This document shows, piece after piece, positions 1 through 12,060 of a stretch of 64,000 bases of DNA. The stretch is from Hawksworthiomyces lignivorus (taxonomy: Eukaryota > Ascomycota > Sordariomycetes > Ophiostomatales > Ophiostomataceae). Below the pieces are notes generated by a model, which made no database searches, was not told where the DNA came from, and saw only the letters and a list, made by a program, of their open reading frames with translations. The position numbers and the translations under genes are program-made. The number at the start of each line of letters is the position of its first letter. The first letter of the stretch is position 1. The stretch lies in the NCBI GenBank assembly GCA_002917075.1, contig NTMA01000082.1:1-64000 (forward strand), read 5' to 3'.

Positions 1-968
1 GGGGGGGTGACATACGTCGCTGGGAATGGCGATAAACATAAAGTCCTTCCCGGGCCAGATGTGCAGGTGGTTGGGCGAGATCCGGAAGCGGGACAGGGGG
101 TCGTCGGGGGACGCATCCGCCCGCGGCTTGAGGTGGAACTCGCACCACAGCGTGTCGATGTAGTGCTGGTGGTAGTCCATGAGGACGTACTTCATGAGGT
201 GGTAGCGCACCGGGGAGTGGGCGCCGTCGGCGCCGATCATAAAGTCAAAGTCGATCTCGATCTCGCGGGCGCGGCCGGTGGTGGTGTGCTGGCCGCCCTG
301 GATCTCGAACCAGGCCTTGCGGCGGCGGAAGTCGGCGCCCGTCAGCTTGTGGCTGAAGAAGAACTTGACATTGGGCATCTGCTCCAGGATGTCCAGCAGC
401 CGGCCGTTCAGCCCGGCGCGGTCAATGGCGAAGATGGTCTGCGCAGGGTTAGCCCAGAGTTCGAGCACAACAGTCGCCGCATGAGGACTCGCGACGCACC
501 CTGCCATGAACGTCATAGTCCTGTGTCGCCTCGTACAGCTCGCCGGACGGCTTCTTGCCGTGGATCATGCGGCCCCGCATGGGGATCGTGGCATCAAAGA
601 CATGGCTGAGCAGGCTGTCGTTTCCCGCATGTCTCAGCGCGTTGATGCCCCGTTCTGATAAAGCCAAGTTGATGGATTTTGTGAAATTGAGTGGCGTGGT
701 GGTGGGATCCCGCAGGTCTGTTTGTGTTAACAGCTATGCACAGAGAAAAGCTAGCATTCTGCAAGCTTGAGTTATATATATTACGCAGGTCTCGGTCATT
801 CCCCCTCCCGTCTGCCTCTTGATGCAAGCCGGCTTCCCCTAAAGACTCACCATTTCGAAGCTCGTAGATCTCGACTTCGTGACCTCTCTGTGCAGCATAC
901 AGGGCGGCCAGGGAACCTACTGGCCCAGCGCCCACGACCACCGTCTTCTGCGTCTTGGTGCTTGACAT
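1..968 (-). CDS. BNA4: Kynurenine 3-monooxygenase, N-terminal part (cut by window edge)
   Basis: FAD-dependent hydroxylase that converts L-kynurenine to 3-hydroxykynurenine in the kynurenine route to NAD, normally at the mitochondrial outer membrane. Exons read on the minus strand: 968-851, 717-500 and 438 to the edge; introns 850-718 (GTGAGT) and 499-439 (GTGCGT...GCGCAG). The first exon holds the Rossmann FAD motif [13 protein letters not shown] followed by the acidic strand end EIYELR. Exon 2 carries the family stretch [20 protein letters not shown], which spans the first splice. Exon 3 has the [10 protein letters not shown] motif typical of aromatic hydroxylases. The C-terminal half lies outside the window. 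It is divergent from the MetAP1 gene, with a 763-bp shared promoter region. Family call is very secure; the start is the only ATG ahead of the FAD motif. Confidence 0.93.
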
Positions 969-1731
969 GGCCAGCTCGGGATTTCGGGCGTCTCTCTGTC
1001 GACGAGGAGACCGTTTTTACATTAAACCATGGATAGATGCAGAAAGAAAATCTTACAACGCATACCAATGTGCAACCAACAAGTGTGTGACTAATAGTCG
1101 TAGGACATGGATTACTTTCTAGATATTTTTTTCCTCTTAAGTTGCCTCCGATATCGAATGACAAACTAAACGGAATAGGCGGGACGAGGAAGGAACGGGC
1201 TGACGGAGGCAGTTCCCGGCTCAGACAGACGAAAACGGAAAAAATGAGCTGATACGGTAATCATGTGATCTAACGGCGCGATGCATGTAGTTACAAGGTA
1301 CGGAGTACATAGTTTTCGTATTAGAGAATATGTACGATAAGCACAAGGGACGTTATCAAGCTGTTACCACCGTCTTGACAAAATAAGGGCGCCATCACTA
1401 TGCTCCCAAGGGCGCTCTACAGCCTTTTCCTTATCCAGGCTAGCGCCACCTTAAAAAGAGTTCGCCCCACACTTTGTCGCCGCTGTACAGGCCTCGCTCC
1501 CGTTGAAATTTTATATCGTGAGCTCTGCGCTGTGATAGCAGCGGAGGATCATACAAATACAGAGCAAGAGATCATTCTTTGCGCCGGCGAATGTCTTTTT
1601 TTCTGACCACGACATTCTTCTTTCCAAGGAACATATAATATTTTGCGTCTGAGCTTTGGTTCAGGAAGACAGAATTTCAATAGTAAACTCCGGTCTTGTC
1701 AGCAAACTCTTTTCTAAGCACTACCCCCGCC
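969..1731. other. Divergent intergenic region BNA4 / MetAP1
   Basis: No convincing gene. A 68-codon frame at 1400-1606 has no recognisable content. A TACGGAGTAC motif lies near 1299, beside a TCATGTGAT like the core of the dispersed repeat found at 6621 and 25237. Confidence 0.6.
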
Positions 1732-3231
1732 ATGACAGAGGAACCGGATGCAGTGCGGCAGTGCTCCGGCGCCGACTGCGACAAGGTGGCCGGCACGCTC
1801 CAATGCCCGACATGTCTCAAGCTGGGAATCAAGGACAGCTTCTTTTGCTCCCAGGAGTGTTTTGGAAGGAATTGGGTGAGTGAGAAATAAAGGGACATCC
1901 TCACTGTATTTCCGTTGAATTTTGTTCGTTTGTAGGGGCTGACCGCCGTCTTTTTGCTACAGGTCGCACACAAGACGATCCATAAGAAGGAGTCTAGTAA
2001 GTGACTGCCCGCAGCTTCGCCGCCTCCTGACCCAAGGCTTGCTCTTTTCCTGTCGCTGCTTGCTAACCCCGTACAAAGAGGTCGGCTACTTCAACCCGTT
2101 CCCGAACTACCCGTACACGGGCCCCCTCCGCCCCGTGTACCCGCTTTCGCCTAAGCGGACGGTTCCCAAGTCGATTATGCACCCCGACTACGCCGAGGAC
2201 GGCATCCCCAAGGCGGCACGGTCGATGCTGCGGCCGAACAAGATAGACCTCCTGGACCCCAAGGCGCAGGAGTCGATGCGCACGGTGTGCCGGCTGGCGC
2301 GCGAGGTGCTGGACATTGCGGCGGCGGCGCTGCGGCCGGGCATCACGACGGACGAGATTGACGAGATTGTGCACAAGGCGTGCATCGAGCGCGACGTGAG
2401 AGCTGCCCCCGCCCCTCTCTTTTCCTTTCTTTTAGAACCTTTTTTCTTCGGCTAACGCTTTTCCTTTTCTTCTGCTGGCCAGTCCTACCCGTCGCCGCTC
2501 AACTACAACCACTTCCCCAAGTCCGTGTGCACGTCGATCAACGAGGTGATCTGCCACGGCATCCCTGACCGGCGGGTGCTGCTGGACGGCGACATTGTCA
2601 ACCTGGACGTGACGCTGTACCACAAGGGCTACCACGGCGACCTGAACGAGACGTACTACGTGGGCGACCGGGCGCGGGCGGACGCGGACTCGGTGCGGGT
2701 GGTGGAGACGGCGCGCGAGTGCCTCGACGAGGCCATCAAGATGGTGCGGCCGGGCACGCTGATCCGCGAGTTTGGCAACGTCATCGAGAAGCACGCCAAG
2801 GCGCGCGGCTGCAGCGTCATTCGCACCTACGTCGGCCACGGCATCAACAACATCTTCCACGCCGCGCCCAACATCCCCCACTACGCCAAGAACAAGGCCG
2901 TCGGCGAGTGCAAGCCCGGCATGACCTTTACTATCGAGCCCATGATCGCCCTGGGCAAGTACCGCGACGTCACCTGGCCCGACAACTGGACCAGCACCAC
3001 CATCGACGGCAAGCGGACCGCCCAGTTTGGTTCGTTCTTTCTCTCTTTCTCTCGGCTTTTTTTTCCAGATACATTACTTTATTTTTTTTTCTTTTTGCTA
3101 ACAGACAGCTAGAACACACACTGCTTGTGACAGAGACGGGCGTGGAGGTCCTCACGGCGAGGCTCCCAAACTCGCCGGGAGGACCGATACCGATGCCCGT
3201 GGCGGAGGAGGCCGGCGAAGACAAGGCTTAG
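1732..3231 (+). CDS. map1: Methionine aminopeptidase 1
   Basis: Cytosolic type 1 metallo-aminopeptidase that removes initiator methionine co-translationally, exposing Gly-2 for N-myristoylation or small residues for acetylation. Five exons: 1732-1875, 1963-1996, 2079-2395, 2483-3029 and 3113-3231, giving 386 aa. The N-terminus has the ribosome-docking zinc finger of eukaryotic MetAP1 ([17 protein letters not shown], then His in the next exon). The catalytic pita-bread domain shows CHGIP, the paired metal Asp residues in [18 protein letters not shown] with the metal His, FTIEP with the metal Glu, and the last Glu in TETGVEVLT. Length matches the family. The acceptor of exon 3 (ACAAAG) is the weakest site, but it keeps frame and joins conserved residues. 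Downstream are 1.8 kb before ERV14. Confidence 0.95.
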
Positions 3232-5062
3232 ATGTGGACGAGGGTCATGCCGTAGGACAGCGATCTAATGAAAGCATTTTGTGTGCGAAATCATGGCACA
3301 AGACCGTCCCCGCAGCAGCGCATTCATGAACATAGCAAACATAGGCAGTGAGCCAGTGAAGAATACCCGCTTTGAAGAATACGTAGCATCTATTCGCTCT
3401 TTTGTGTCGAAATGACACCTGTCCAGATAAGAAGAACAGAACAAAAAGACAAGAGAACTGTCATCTAACAGGCATCTACGAGGTGGGATGCTTTCGAGCA
3501 CCAGGAATGCGAATGAGTAAGTGACAGCTGCTGCTGTCCAGTCCCCATCGCCTTGTCCATGTGATGATGACATATTAGCCCGCACGAGAATGCAGCATGA
3601 TGTTTATCGTGCCCCCGCATTTTACTTGCCTTGGGGGTCAAGCGCAGTGCTGTCATGCTGCTGTGCTGTCCTGCTATCGTGCTGCTGTGCTGCCATGTTG
3701 TCATTTTTGCTAATATTTCAGCGGTCTTTGTGCCTGCTTTTAGGTGTATGGTCATGCATTTTGGTACACTAATCAACTGATCGATTGATCCACGGATCCA
3801 CTGGCTGGCCCACTTTCGTGGCCCTCCCAGCCACGTCTCTCGTTGGTTGCGACCCTTTCTGGCAGGTGGCATTGGTTGACACAAGAGGTGGCGGGTTCTC
3901 TTTTTGCTTGGGGGTCGTCCAACTGGACAGGACAAGCTTTCGCCGTGGCCTGGGTCTCCCACCCTAAACCCGGCGAATTGCAGGTGTAAGCCTACGTTGT
4001 TTGTACTCTTCCACGGAGATCATGCGGAATGGATACCTTGAGCCACCAGCTTTTTACCAGGCAGTCAGCCTCATACATCATCTATCTTTGAGCAACCCGT
4101 GTACGCTTGCTGCTCTTTCCAGGTTTCTGTTCTAGCTTTCTCAGCACCCCTAAGCAGCACCGTAAGCCTAAATCTGGCTACCCATTTATGTCGTCAGCCC
4201 CCCCTGAACGCGGTCTCTTACAACCCTTTCCCACACTCTCCCCTCTCACCTAGTGCGCGTAAACAAGCCACCGTACGCCGTATTCTCTGAAGCACTCTGC
4301 GTAAACCCACCACCTCTTAGCACTACTTCTAGCACCTCCAGCACCCCCAAGCATCTCCTCCAAGCACCAAAATTTCAATTTTTTAATTTTTGGAGCTCTC
4401 TTTTCCCTTTTCTTTTGCCCTCCACAGCTTTCTTTTCATCTTCGCTCTAACTCGACTAGAACTCGCCTCGCCTCTTCCCTCCACCTCCCCTCCCCTCTCG
4501 TCTTGATATCTCCTTAGTCTAGTCGTCAATCCTCTTTTTTCTCCTTCTCTCCTTCACCTCCTCTTCACTTCTCTGCTTCTCGTCGCAGCCTGTCCTTTTC
4601 TCCTCTTGTGCGCGCATTTGGGGCCACGTGAAATCGATCTCGGATAATTCCTTTCTGTATCCTTTTTCTCCTCCGTACTCGAATTTTCTCATCGCTCCGT
4701 CCGCCGCGATTCTGCCGCTGTTCTCCTCGTACGTTCCACGTTTCTTTAGTATCCCTCCCCTTTTGGCTGGGGCTACGTCTTCGAGCTAGCTTCTTCTCCT
4801 CTCCGTCCCTTCCAGCCTCTTTATTTTGACCTACTCAGCGAAATTGCTGCTTCTCTTGTCCAATTTTTTCTAACAGTTTCCTTTCCATATCGCACAGCCG
4901 ATCGCGCACACTACAAGCTTTCGGCCCCGCCGTCCGCCTATCTACCTGCTCTTACCTCTCGCGATCCGATCGTCAAGAGGTTGTGCGGCGCGCAAAAAGG
5001 AATTCCTTACCTCCGCATCTCATCTACACGCAGTCGAGCTTGAACCTTGAACCACCGTCACA
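3232..5062. other. Intergenic, with long pyrimidine-rich leader of ERV14
   Basis: No supported gene. 3640-3700 is an imperfect GCTGCTGTG-type short repeat. From about 4430 to 5060 the plus strand is strongly C/T-rich (runs such as CTCCTTCTCTCC), as expected of a fungal promoter and 5' leader feeding the ERV14 start. Confidence 0.55.
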
Positions 5063-5663
5063 ATGTCTGGAGAAGCGTGGCTATACCTGTTCGCCGTGTT
5101 GATAAACGCGGTGAACCTGTTCCTTCAGGTCTTCTTCACGATTATGTACAGCGACTTGGAGTGGTGCGTCTTCCCCCTCCCACCCTTTCTATTGGCGCTG
5201 CTTTCTTCTGGAATGACGGTTTCCTGTGTGAGATATGCATAGAAAGCTAACTCAACCGTAGTGACTACATCAACCCAATCGACCTCTGCAACCGTTTAAA
5301 CACGTATATCATTCCCGAAGCTGCCGTCCACGGCTTCTTAACGTTCCTGTTCCTCATCAACGGCTACTGGCTGCCTCTGATCCTGAACCTCCCTCTCCTC
5401 GCGTGGAACGTCAAGAAGATTGTCGACAACACGCACCTTCTGGACGCAACAGAGATCTTCCGGAAGCTGAATGTCCACAAGAAGGTCCGTCACCTTGTCG
5501 TGCCCTTGTAGCCTGCTCTGCCTTTTTTTTTTTTTTTTTTTTTCTCGCTCCTATGCTAACCACCATCTAGGAGTCCTTCACCAAGCTTGGTTTCCACCTC
5601 ATCATGTTCTTCTTCTACCTGTACAGCATGATCGTCGCCCTCATTAAGGACGAGGGTCACTAA
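5063..5663 (+). CDS. erv14: Cornichon-family ER export cargo receptor
   Basis: Small polytopic membrane protein of COPII vesicles that helps transmembrane cargo leave the ER. Exons 5063-5163, 5262-5484 and 5571-5663 give 138 aa, the family's usual length. The N-terminal hydrophobic helix begins [20 protein letters not shown]. The junction with exon 2 makes [15 protein letters not shown], the conserved cornichon loop. Then come [11 protein letters not shown] and the last helix ([16 protein letters not shown]). The second intron contains a long T tract. Splice sites are canonical (GTGCGT/CGTAG, GTCCGT/TCTAG). A long pyrimidine-rich leader precedes the ATG. The gene is the last core gene before the accessory block. 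Confidence 0.95.
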
Positions 5664-7698
5664 GCTGCTCCGATTCCGTAATGTGCCCGACGACAGTACA
5701 AACTTTTGGACATTGTGGACGTGCACGAGCGCTCGTGCTACCATGGGTGGCGCGACGACGGGCTCCCGCTAGGTACGCCCCGTCGCCGGCCACGACGCCG
5801 AACACGGCGCCCGAGATATGCATGGCTGCGACTGTCTGGATGGGGTGAAGGCGATGGGCGAGGGCGGGTGCGATGGCGATTTAGAGGCTCACAACCTCGG
5901 GGTATAGTTTTTGTCTTTTTTTTATTTTCGACCTGTGTTCGAATCTTGTGTTTGCTATTTACTGTAATTCTTTTTGACGGCTGCGATTGGGTATTGGAGT
6001 CGTGTTCACATGGTTGCTGCTTTGATGGAGCTGGCATAGATTCTCGTGGCTGCAAGCAGCGGATATGAGGGAAAGGGGAGGGCGGCGACGGGACCGCTGG
6101 AGGCTTGTGTTGAATGTTCCATTATTTCTCGCAAAAAGCTGCCCTAACACCGAGAAGAGACGATTTGCTCCTGGCACTGATCCCTGGGAGGCGATGGGTG
6201 AATGTGGGAATGAACCGTTGACGCTGGTGCCACCAAGGCTGTCGTACTGCCGTCCTGTCATACTGCACATTACACGTCGCACATGGGACTTTTTTTCGTT
6301 TCCATGATCCGGCCAAAGTTTCAATGCCCAAATCTCTGCCATCATTCTCACTATTCCTATTGTCTCGCTTCTTGGTGTCTTGAAAGAGTAGAATTACGTC
6401 TTGGAAGTACTCTTTTCACAGCATTTTTTTATAGGCAGTTGGGTTCGTTACTGATTATGGGAAGCATCAGTGCAATTATAACATTAAATCTGCGGCAGTA
6501 CATTTTGTCTACCGATGGCTGCGCCGCTTGCTTGTAAACCGATCTTGACCGACGGATGTCTTCGTGGCTCGAACTCTAGGTCGAAATCACATGATGGACC
6601 ATTTAGTTATGTAATATGCTTCATGTGATTATCTTTACCGCCTTACGGCAGCTTGTATGGAACTGTTTATTTCATGCAATCTTTTAAAACATTAATTTAC
6701 GATTAACAATAAAGTTAGAGGATTGCGGGTTTGAAAGAATATAATCTCTTTCATTAGCCAAACACAGAGAGGGGACCTCAAGACATAATCTATCATCTAA
6801 GGTGTACGATATTACCTACCTACAAGAAGCGCAAAGGTACTTCCAAGAGACAAACTCATTACTGCAGAGGACGCCGAAAATGGTAGCAAGCGCCTGCTGA
6901 AAATGGCGGCAAGAATGTTACCTCCTGCCTTGAAGCTTCAAAACGCTGCAGAGCTGCTGCTAGGGCGCTGGGGATGGTCTATGAATAAATAAATAAATAA
7001 CCAAATTTTATACTGTGAACAGACAATTTTGCTCCTACGCAGACGAAAATCTATCATTTGAGATCGTCCCGGAGCTAGTTGGTTAAGAAATTCAGTTAGT
7101 TGACTAACAGGTGTCTAGCAGGGCTATTTGGCTGGCCCGCGAGCCCTAATTACACGACCGCCGGACTTGGCGAATAAGAGAGGCTATGGTAATAACTATT
7201 ACTTACCTCATATGATTGCAGGCTTTGGCATCCTTCCCCTATTAGGCTCTACACAAGCGCCCCCTGGTTGTACAGAGTTGGTGGTTTTGTTGCTTAGGTT
7301 AAACCGTGAAAATGTTCATTCCCCACCACCAGCCTACAGCGGCGCCACAGCGCAACAAGTCCACCACGACAGGCTAAACAAAGAACCGAATAATAAACAA
7401 TATAATAAAACAACAGAATCTCAAGACCAAAAACCAAAGGTCTTTCCTTTGTGTGCATTCGCGCTTCAGGCCTGTATAGCAGAAGGAGGATGGGTAAGTT
7501 TTTTTTAGTGACCAGTTTTCTAAGGAAGGTTGATATGTCGCTTAAATGGCTTCGTCGAATACACTTGTAGTGAAGTGGCACTAAATCCCTCCCCAAAAAA
7601 ATCGTTCTGCCGTCGTTCTCGTGTCAGCTCTAATAATGAAGCTGCACAAAATGATACAATGGTTGGTATTCCAGCACTCGGTGCATACCAGTCTACTA
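5664..7698. other. Intergenic, left edge of accessory block
   Basis: No supported gene in 2 kb. Base composition drops after about 6300. It contains the dispersed repeat at 6621-6720 and an AAAT microsatellite near 6985-7001. Small open frames here have no family signal. Confidence 0.55.
6621..6720 (+). repeat. Dispersed direct repeat, copy 1
   Basis: Gapless match to 25237 onward: 23 identical bases (6621-6643), then 19 bases at about 60 percent, then 16 identical bases (6663-6678), then weaker similarity to about 6720. The core contains TCATGTGATTATC. An inverted TCACATGA lies just upstream. Probably the end of a degraded mobile element; type unknown. Confidence 0.75.
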
Positions 7699-10600
7699 TT
7701 AGTGCGAATCGAGGCAGCGCTTTCGCTTCTTCGCCTTGGGCCCCTTTTCGCTACGCAGTTCGTCTGCACTACTCGAGTCTACATCTCTTTCTCTTCGCCT
7801 CGCCCTGCTAGTAAGCGCCGGCCCAAAATCGGCGCCTCTATCGAGCAACAGTGTCGCTATCTCGAGAGAGCCATTACCTGAAGCAGCCTGTAGCGCTGTG
7901 CCGTAGTAACCACCTTGTATGTTGACGTCGGCGTCTCTATCGAGCAACAGTGTCGCTATCTCGAGAAAGCCATTACCTGAAGCAGCCTGTAGCGCTGTGC
8001 CGTAGTAACTACCTTGTATGTTGACGTCGGCGTCTCTATCGAGCAACAGTGTCGCTATCTCGAGAAAGCCATTACCTGAAGCAGCCTGTAGCGCTGTGTC
8101 GTAGTAACCACCTTGTATGTTGACGTCGGCGCCTCTATCGAGTAATAGTGTCACTATCTCGAAAAAGCCATGAAATGAAGCAGCCTGTAGCGCTGTGCCG
8201 TAGTAACCACCTTGTATATTGACGTCAACGTCTCTATCGAGCAACAGTGTCACTATCTCGAGAGAGCTATGAGATGAAGCAGCTTGTAGCGCTGTGCCGT
8301 AGGAACCACCTTGTATGTTGACGTCGGCGCCTCTATCGAACAATAGTGTCACTATCTCGAGAGAGCCATGAAATAAAGCAGCCTGTAGCGCTGTGCCGTA
8401 GTAACCACCTTGTATGTTGACGTCGGCACCCTGCTCAATAACGACCCTAGCCAGATTTTGACAACCACGAAGTGATACGATATAAAGGAGTCCTGCATTC
8501 ACATTATTTTTCGAGAGTTGACGCTCGTAACGAGTGCCAATGGTGCAGAGGAATGATTTCCACCATTGAAACCAGTCGTTCTCCTCGCAAAGCCATTGCT
8601 TAATATCCTTATTGTGACCAGAAGTGCCCAATAACGCCTTTTCTGCGTGATCAAATATATGGCTCACCGCATACTTCAAAAAATGATAGGTCTCGCTTAG
8701 CTTCGACAGGTGCTCATCACCGAAATCTACCTGCTTGATATATGCCCAGCAGCGCTCCCACAGTCGGCCGTGGCTGGCACTGATCGGGTCCTGACCTAAC
8801 GTGGGGTCCAGCATCTGCAGCCTCTTGTTTCGAACTAAGAAGTCGTTGACCGATAGATGAATGAATTGTACAGCTGTATCTCCTTTTCGCACCTCGATAA
8901 GACCCTTGGACAAGGTGGTGATACGTCGTTGCATAGCGCCGCCGGTCGGATGGAACGTGCCTTCCACCACGGCGGCGAAGAGCTCTTCAGGCTCCAGCGG
9001 TCGTGTGCTGAGCAGCACCCATTGGAGTATAAGGATTGTCTCTGCAATGTCGGGGTCGTCTTTATTCAAGAGGCTGTTGAACATCTTCTCGAGATCGGCC
9101 GGCACCTCTTCCAGAGTTTTCTGCATAGCCTCATCTCTGCCCTCGTCGTAGGCTTTATTGAGTAGGGCCACGATGATGACAACCCACATAAAAATGCCGT
9201 TGGCCTTCTCGCGGACCTTGGCCTCAACGTCGTCATTCTGTGCAACTAACTTTTCTCTGACATATAACGCGATATCTTCTTCATGTGCTTCGCTCTCCTC
9301 CACGGTCAGCTCAAGGTTCTTCCTCATACTAATTTTGGGATAATGGCGACTGGAGAGGCATATCCTCAATGTAACATCGGCCTTGACGGCATGGATGCTG
9401 AAGGATTCGAGCCAGCCAACTACATCTCTAGCGCCTCGATCGTCGCACTCGTCCAGTGCGTCGATAAGAAAGAGAAGGGGCTTCGAATTCCGCTGCTTCG
9501 CTACCGAGAGGACAAATTCCTTTAATTGTGACTGCCGCCACTCCCAAGGCCTTTCCTTGAATATTCTCTGCTCCTCGAGAAATGTGGGGCGAAAATGTTC
9601 GTATAGCATATCGTCTTTGCCGAGAAGTTGGTATACAAATGACTGAAGCATGCCTTGCGGCGTCTTCTCAAGGATGGTGCCTCGAGCGTTGAAGAAATAC
9701 GCCACGACTAGATAGTCGTCGAAGATCTTCTGGCAATGGTGTAAGACGTGTTTCATTAACGTCGACTTACCCACACCCGGGTTGCCCTTGATCCAAAGCA
9801 CGCCGTTGTGACTCGAAAGATCGGTGCCGCTGGACCATTCCTGGAACTCGGCAGTTTCGAAGAGCCAGTCACATGTATTTGGATAGGCACTGTCTATGTC
9901 GTCCTGCCGGGCGCCGATGTTTGGGAAGCTGAGAGAGCGGAGACAGACTGATTCATTAGTAACAATTCCTTGTTGAATAAGGAATGGCAGTACCTACTTT
10001 CTTTTTCATTCCTGAGTCTGTTAGCTTCGCCGGCTCGGGGGTCTTTAAAATGGTTAACTATATTCTGTCAGTGATTGATCTAGAGGTATTTGAAGGCGTG
10101 GTCGTCGGGGCACAAGACGTGCCTCCTTGATAGTTACGGGTGTCGTTGCTGCTCATTGCGGCTGTGATCTCTAATTTAAGTCGACGAACTGCATTTTCCT
10201 TTCCTTCGCCGTATATAAGTGGCATGAAAACATCAAAAATGCCTAGGAGACAGTACGCCCAATCTTCCTCGCGTGTTGTCCGCCGCGTCTCTGCCCATTT
10301 AAAACGCTCCTCAACGCTAAACTGGCCAAGCGGCGTCCCCTGGAGCGCCGAAAGGGAAATTCCAGTTATCTCGTGGATCTGTCGCTCAAGAGTCTTCTTA
10401 TTGCCAAGCCACTGGCCTTCTTTTGTAAAGAATTCGACCGACGACGGCGCGACAAGTTCTTGTAACGTCCAGCCCCGGGTGAACCATTCGCTTGCCCGAA
10501 AAGCCCGCTCCCACGAGGGCTGCGACTGGCCGACGGTGATCGAAACATCTGACAAGTATGCATAGCACCGCGCTGCATCAGAGTACCATCGAAACATTGA

Positions 10601-10882
10601 ATTTATTGATTCCTGAACTTCGTCACTAGTTGACTTGTCGATGCAGCAAGTATCCACCCAGAAGTATCTGAGGCCGTCACGTCTTGCTTGATTCGCGCAA
10701 AACCTGAGCTTCTCGTAGCCAGCCTTTCCTTTCCCAGCACCGTCGACCAAATCCCTGAAGGTGACCTCTTCGGTATCGGATGCCCATCTGTGCGATAGGA
10801 TGGCGTACGATGGGACATCCTTGCCGGTCAGGTTCCTAGTCAAGGTGAGCTCGTCATTGAGGCCGTATTCTAGGAGTCGCAT
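7699..10882 (-). CDS. HET-NACHT-ankyrin NLR (STAND) protein
   Basis: Probable intracellular immune/incompatibility receptor: an N-terminal HET effector domain, a central nucleotide-binding NACHT switch and C-terminal ankyrin sensor repeats. Exons 10882-10138, 10057-9998 and 9947-7699 give 1017 aa. HET motifs (residues ~25-180) include YAILSHRW, FWVDTCCIDK and FTRGWTLQELVAP. The joined small exon leads into CLRSLSFPNI..ARQDDID, the usual lead to fungal NACHT. Walker A is GNPGVGKST (~323); Walker B is LLFLIDALDECDD (~427). Six 33-residue ankyrin repeats (~770-970, pattern ADVNIQGGYYGTALQAA) are nearly identical, encoded by a 99-bp tandem array. The C-terminus is basic (KAKKRKR). Splice sites were inferred by frame (GTAACT/ATATAG and GTAGGT/AATCAG). 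HET and NACHT could be annotated as two genes, but the join is in frame and reads well. The exact ligand cannot be inferred. Confidence 0.88.
7825..8430 (-). repeat. 99-bp tandem repeat encoding ankyrin units
   Basis: About six head-to-tail 99-bp units, each containing GTTGACGTCGGC and CTATCGAG-type blocks, inside the NLR coding sequence. Adjacent units differ by only a few bases; differences cluster at a few codons (GN/FH/SH and YY/SY positions). This looks like recent duplication or concerted evolution. Confidence 0.92.
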
Positions 10883-12060
10883 AGTGGGCTGGGATTGTCA
10901 TCGCTTGAGGCCGGGCGGGGACCGAAAACGACCGTCGCTATCGAAAGTTGACATTGGGGTTGATAGATAAAGTTAAGTTTCAGGCTGCAGCAAACCGAGA
11001 GCTACGACGCCAACAGACCCACAAGGCAGAATGGCTAAGCCTTATGAAGTGTCGAATCAGAATCTAGTGCTGTGTCTAGAGGACCGCCCCCTGGGATCCG
11101 CACTGGACGCCAAAAGACGTCCCACTTCTGTTGTGCGCTAGTACTCCCTTAATACTCTTAATACTCCGTACCTCCTTCAATACCCCTACTTCAGCTGTCC
11201 ACTCAAGCCACAATTTACCTCAGGGTCCTTCTAAGAAGAAGGAGCTGGCCTGTTTCATGCTGGACTACTTCAGCGCTAACGGGTATCACTGGCATCCTGG
11301 CATCTGGGTAGAGCCCTTATGTTCTTCAGCTTGGTAGCCTGATTTAGCTCTAGCGACAACATTCTACCTAAGCAAAGAAGGCGGCAATGAGAATGTCGTG
11401 CAGCAGCTACGAAACTTAATCCCCCCATCCTGCTCTCGAAAGATCGCTCCCCTTGGCGCGGGGATCTTCCCGGCCACATATGGTTAAGCAAGACGGAGCA
11501 CAGCCTCGCAATTCGAACGGCCGCAGCACAGAGGGCCAGGACGGCCCCCCAACTGATAAAAAAGGGCCCCCGTTCAATCAATAAGAGAGTAGCCAGATGC
11601 TTGGGGATTTTGCGAACTTCCTGATTTCCGACAATACCTACTCCGTAAAACCTCTGGTTCGGTCCGTGAGACGTTTCTTTACTTTCGAGCGGGGCTACTT
11701 GAGACATGCAGACAGCACGCCATACGATAACGGGTTCTTTCCCCGAGGTGGCTCGACACGATGTTGTTTCGAAACGGCCCCCTTTCGTTGGCCCTTTCTC
11801 GAAACGCACCTCTTATCATACCTCGAATCCATGGAAGTTGCCGAGTTTTCCGTCTCTTCTCTACAAATACCATCAATCATATTTCTGCTTGTTATAGTTT
11901 AATTGTTTCTCGACCTCCGGGGAGAAAAACTGTTAACACATAATTTAATATCTTCTTAACCATTAAAACAACTACACATACCAAAACCTTTTCTAAACTT
12001 TTCTCTCTTCTGACAGAAGCACCTGTCGTTTTCTATTTTTCAGACTACAATACTGAAGAT
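10883..12060. other. Divergent intergenic region, NLR / MUG113-like gene
   Basis: No supported gene. A 177-codon minus frame at 11276-11809 has no family resemblance. TACTCCGTA motifs occur at ~11161 and ~11639. The last 150 bases before 12061 are A/T-rich with TTCTCTCTTCTG, a plausible leader. Confidence 0.5.

Noticed and set aside
3465..3962. 165-codon minus frame between MetAP1 and ERV14
   Set aside because: No domain, irregular composition, overlaps an imperfect GCTGCTGTG repeat.
11276..11809. 177-codon minus frame upstream of the MUG113-like gene
   Set aside because: No recognisable motif, overlaps other short frames on both strands, and lies where a promoter is expected.
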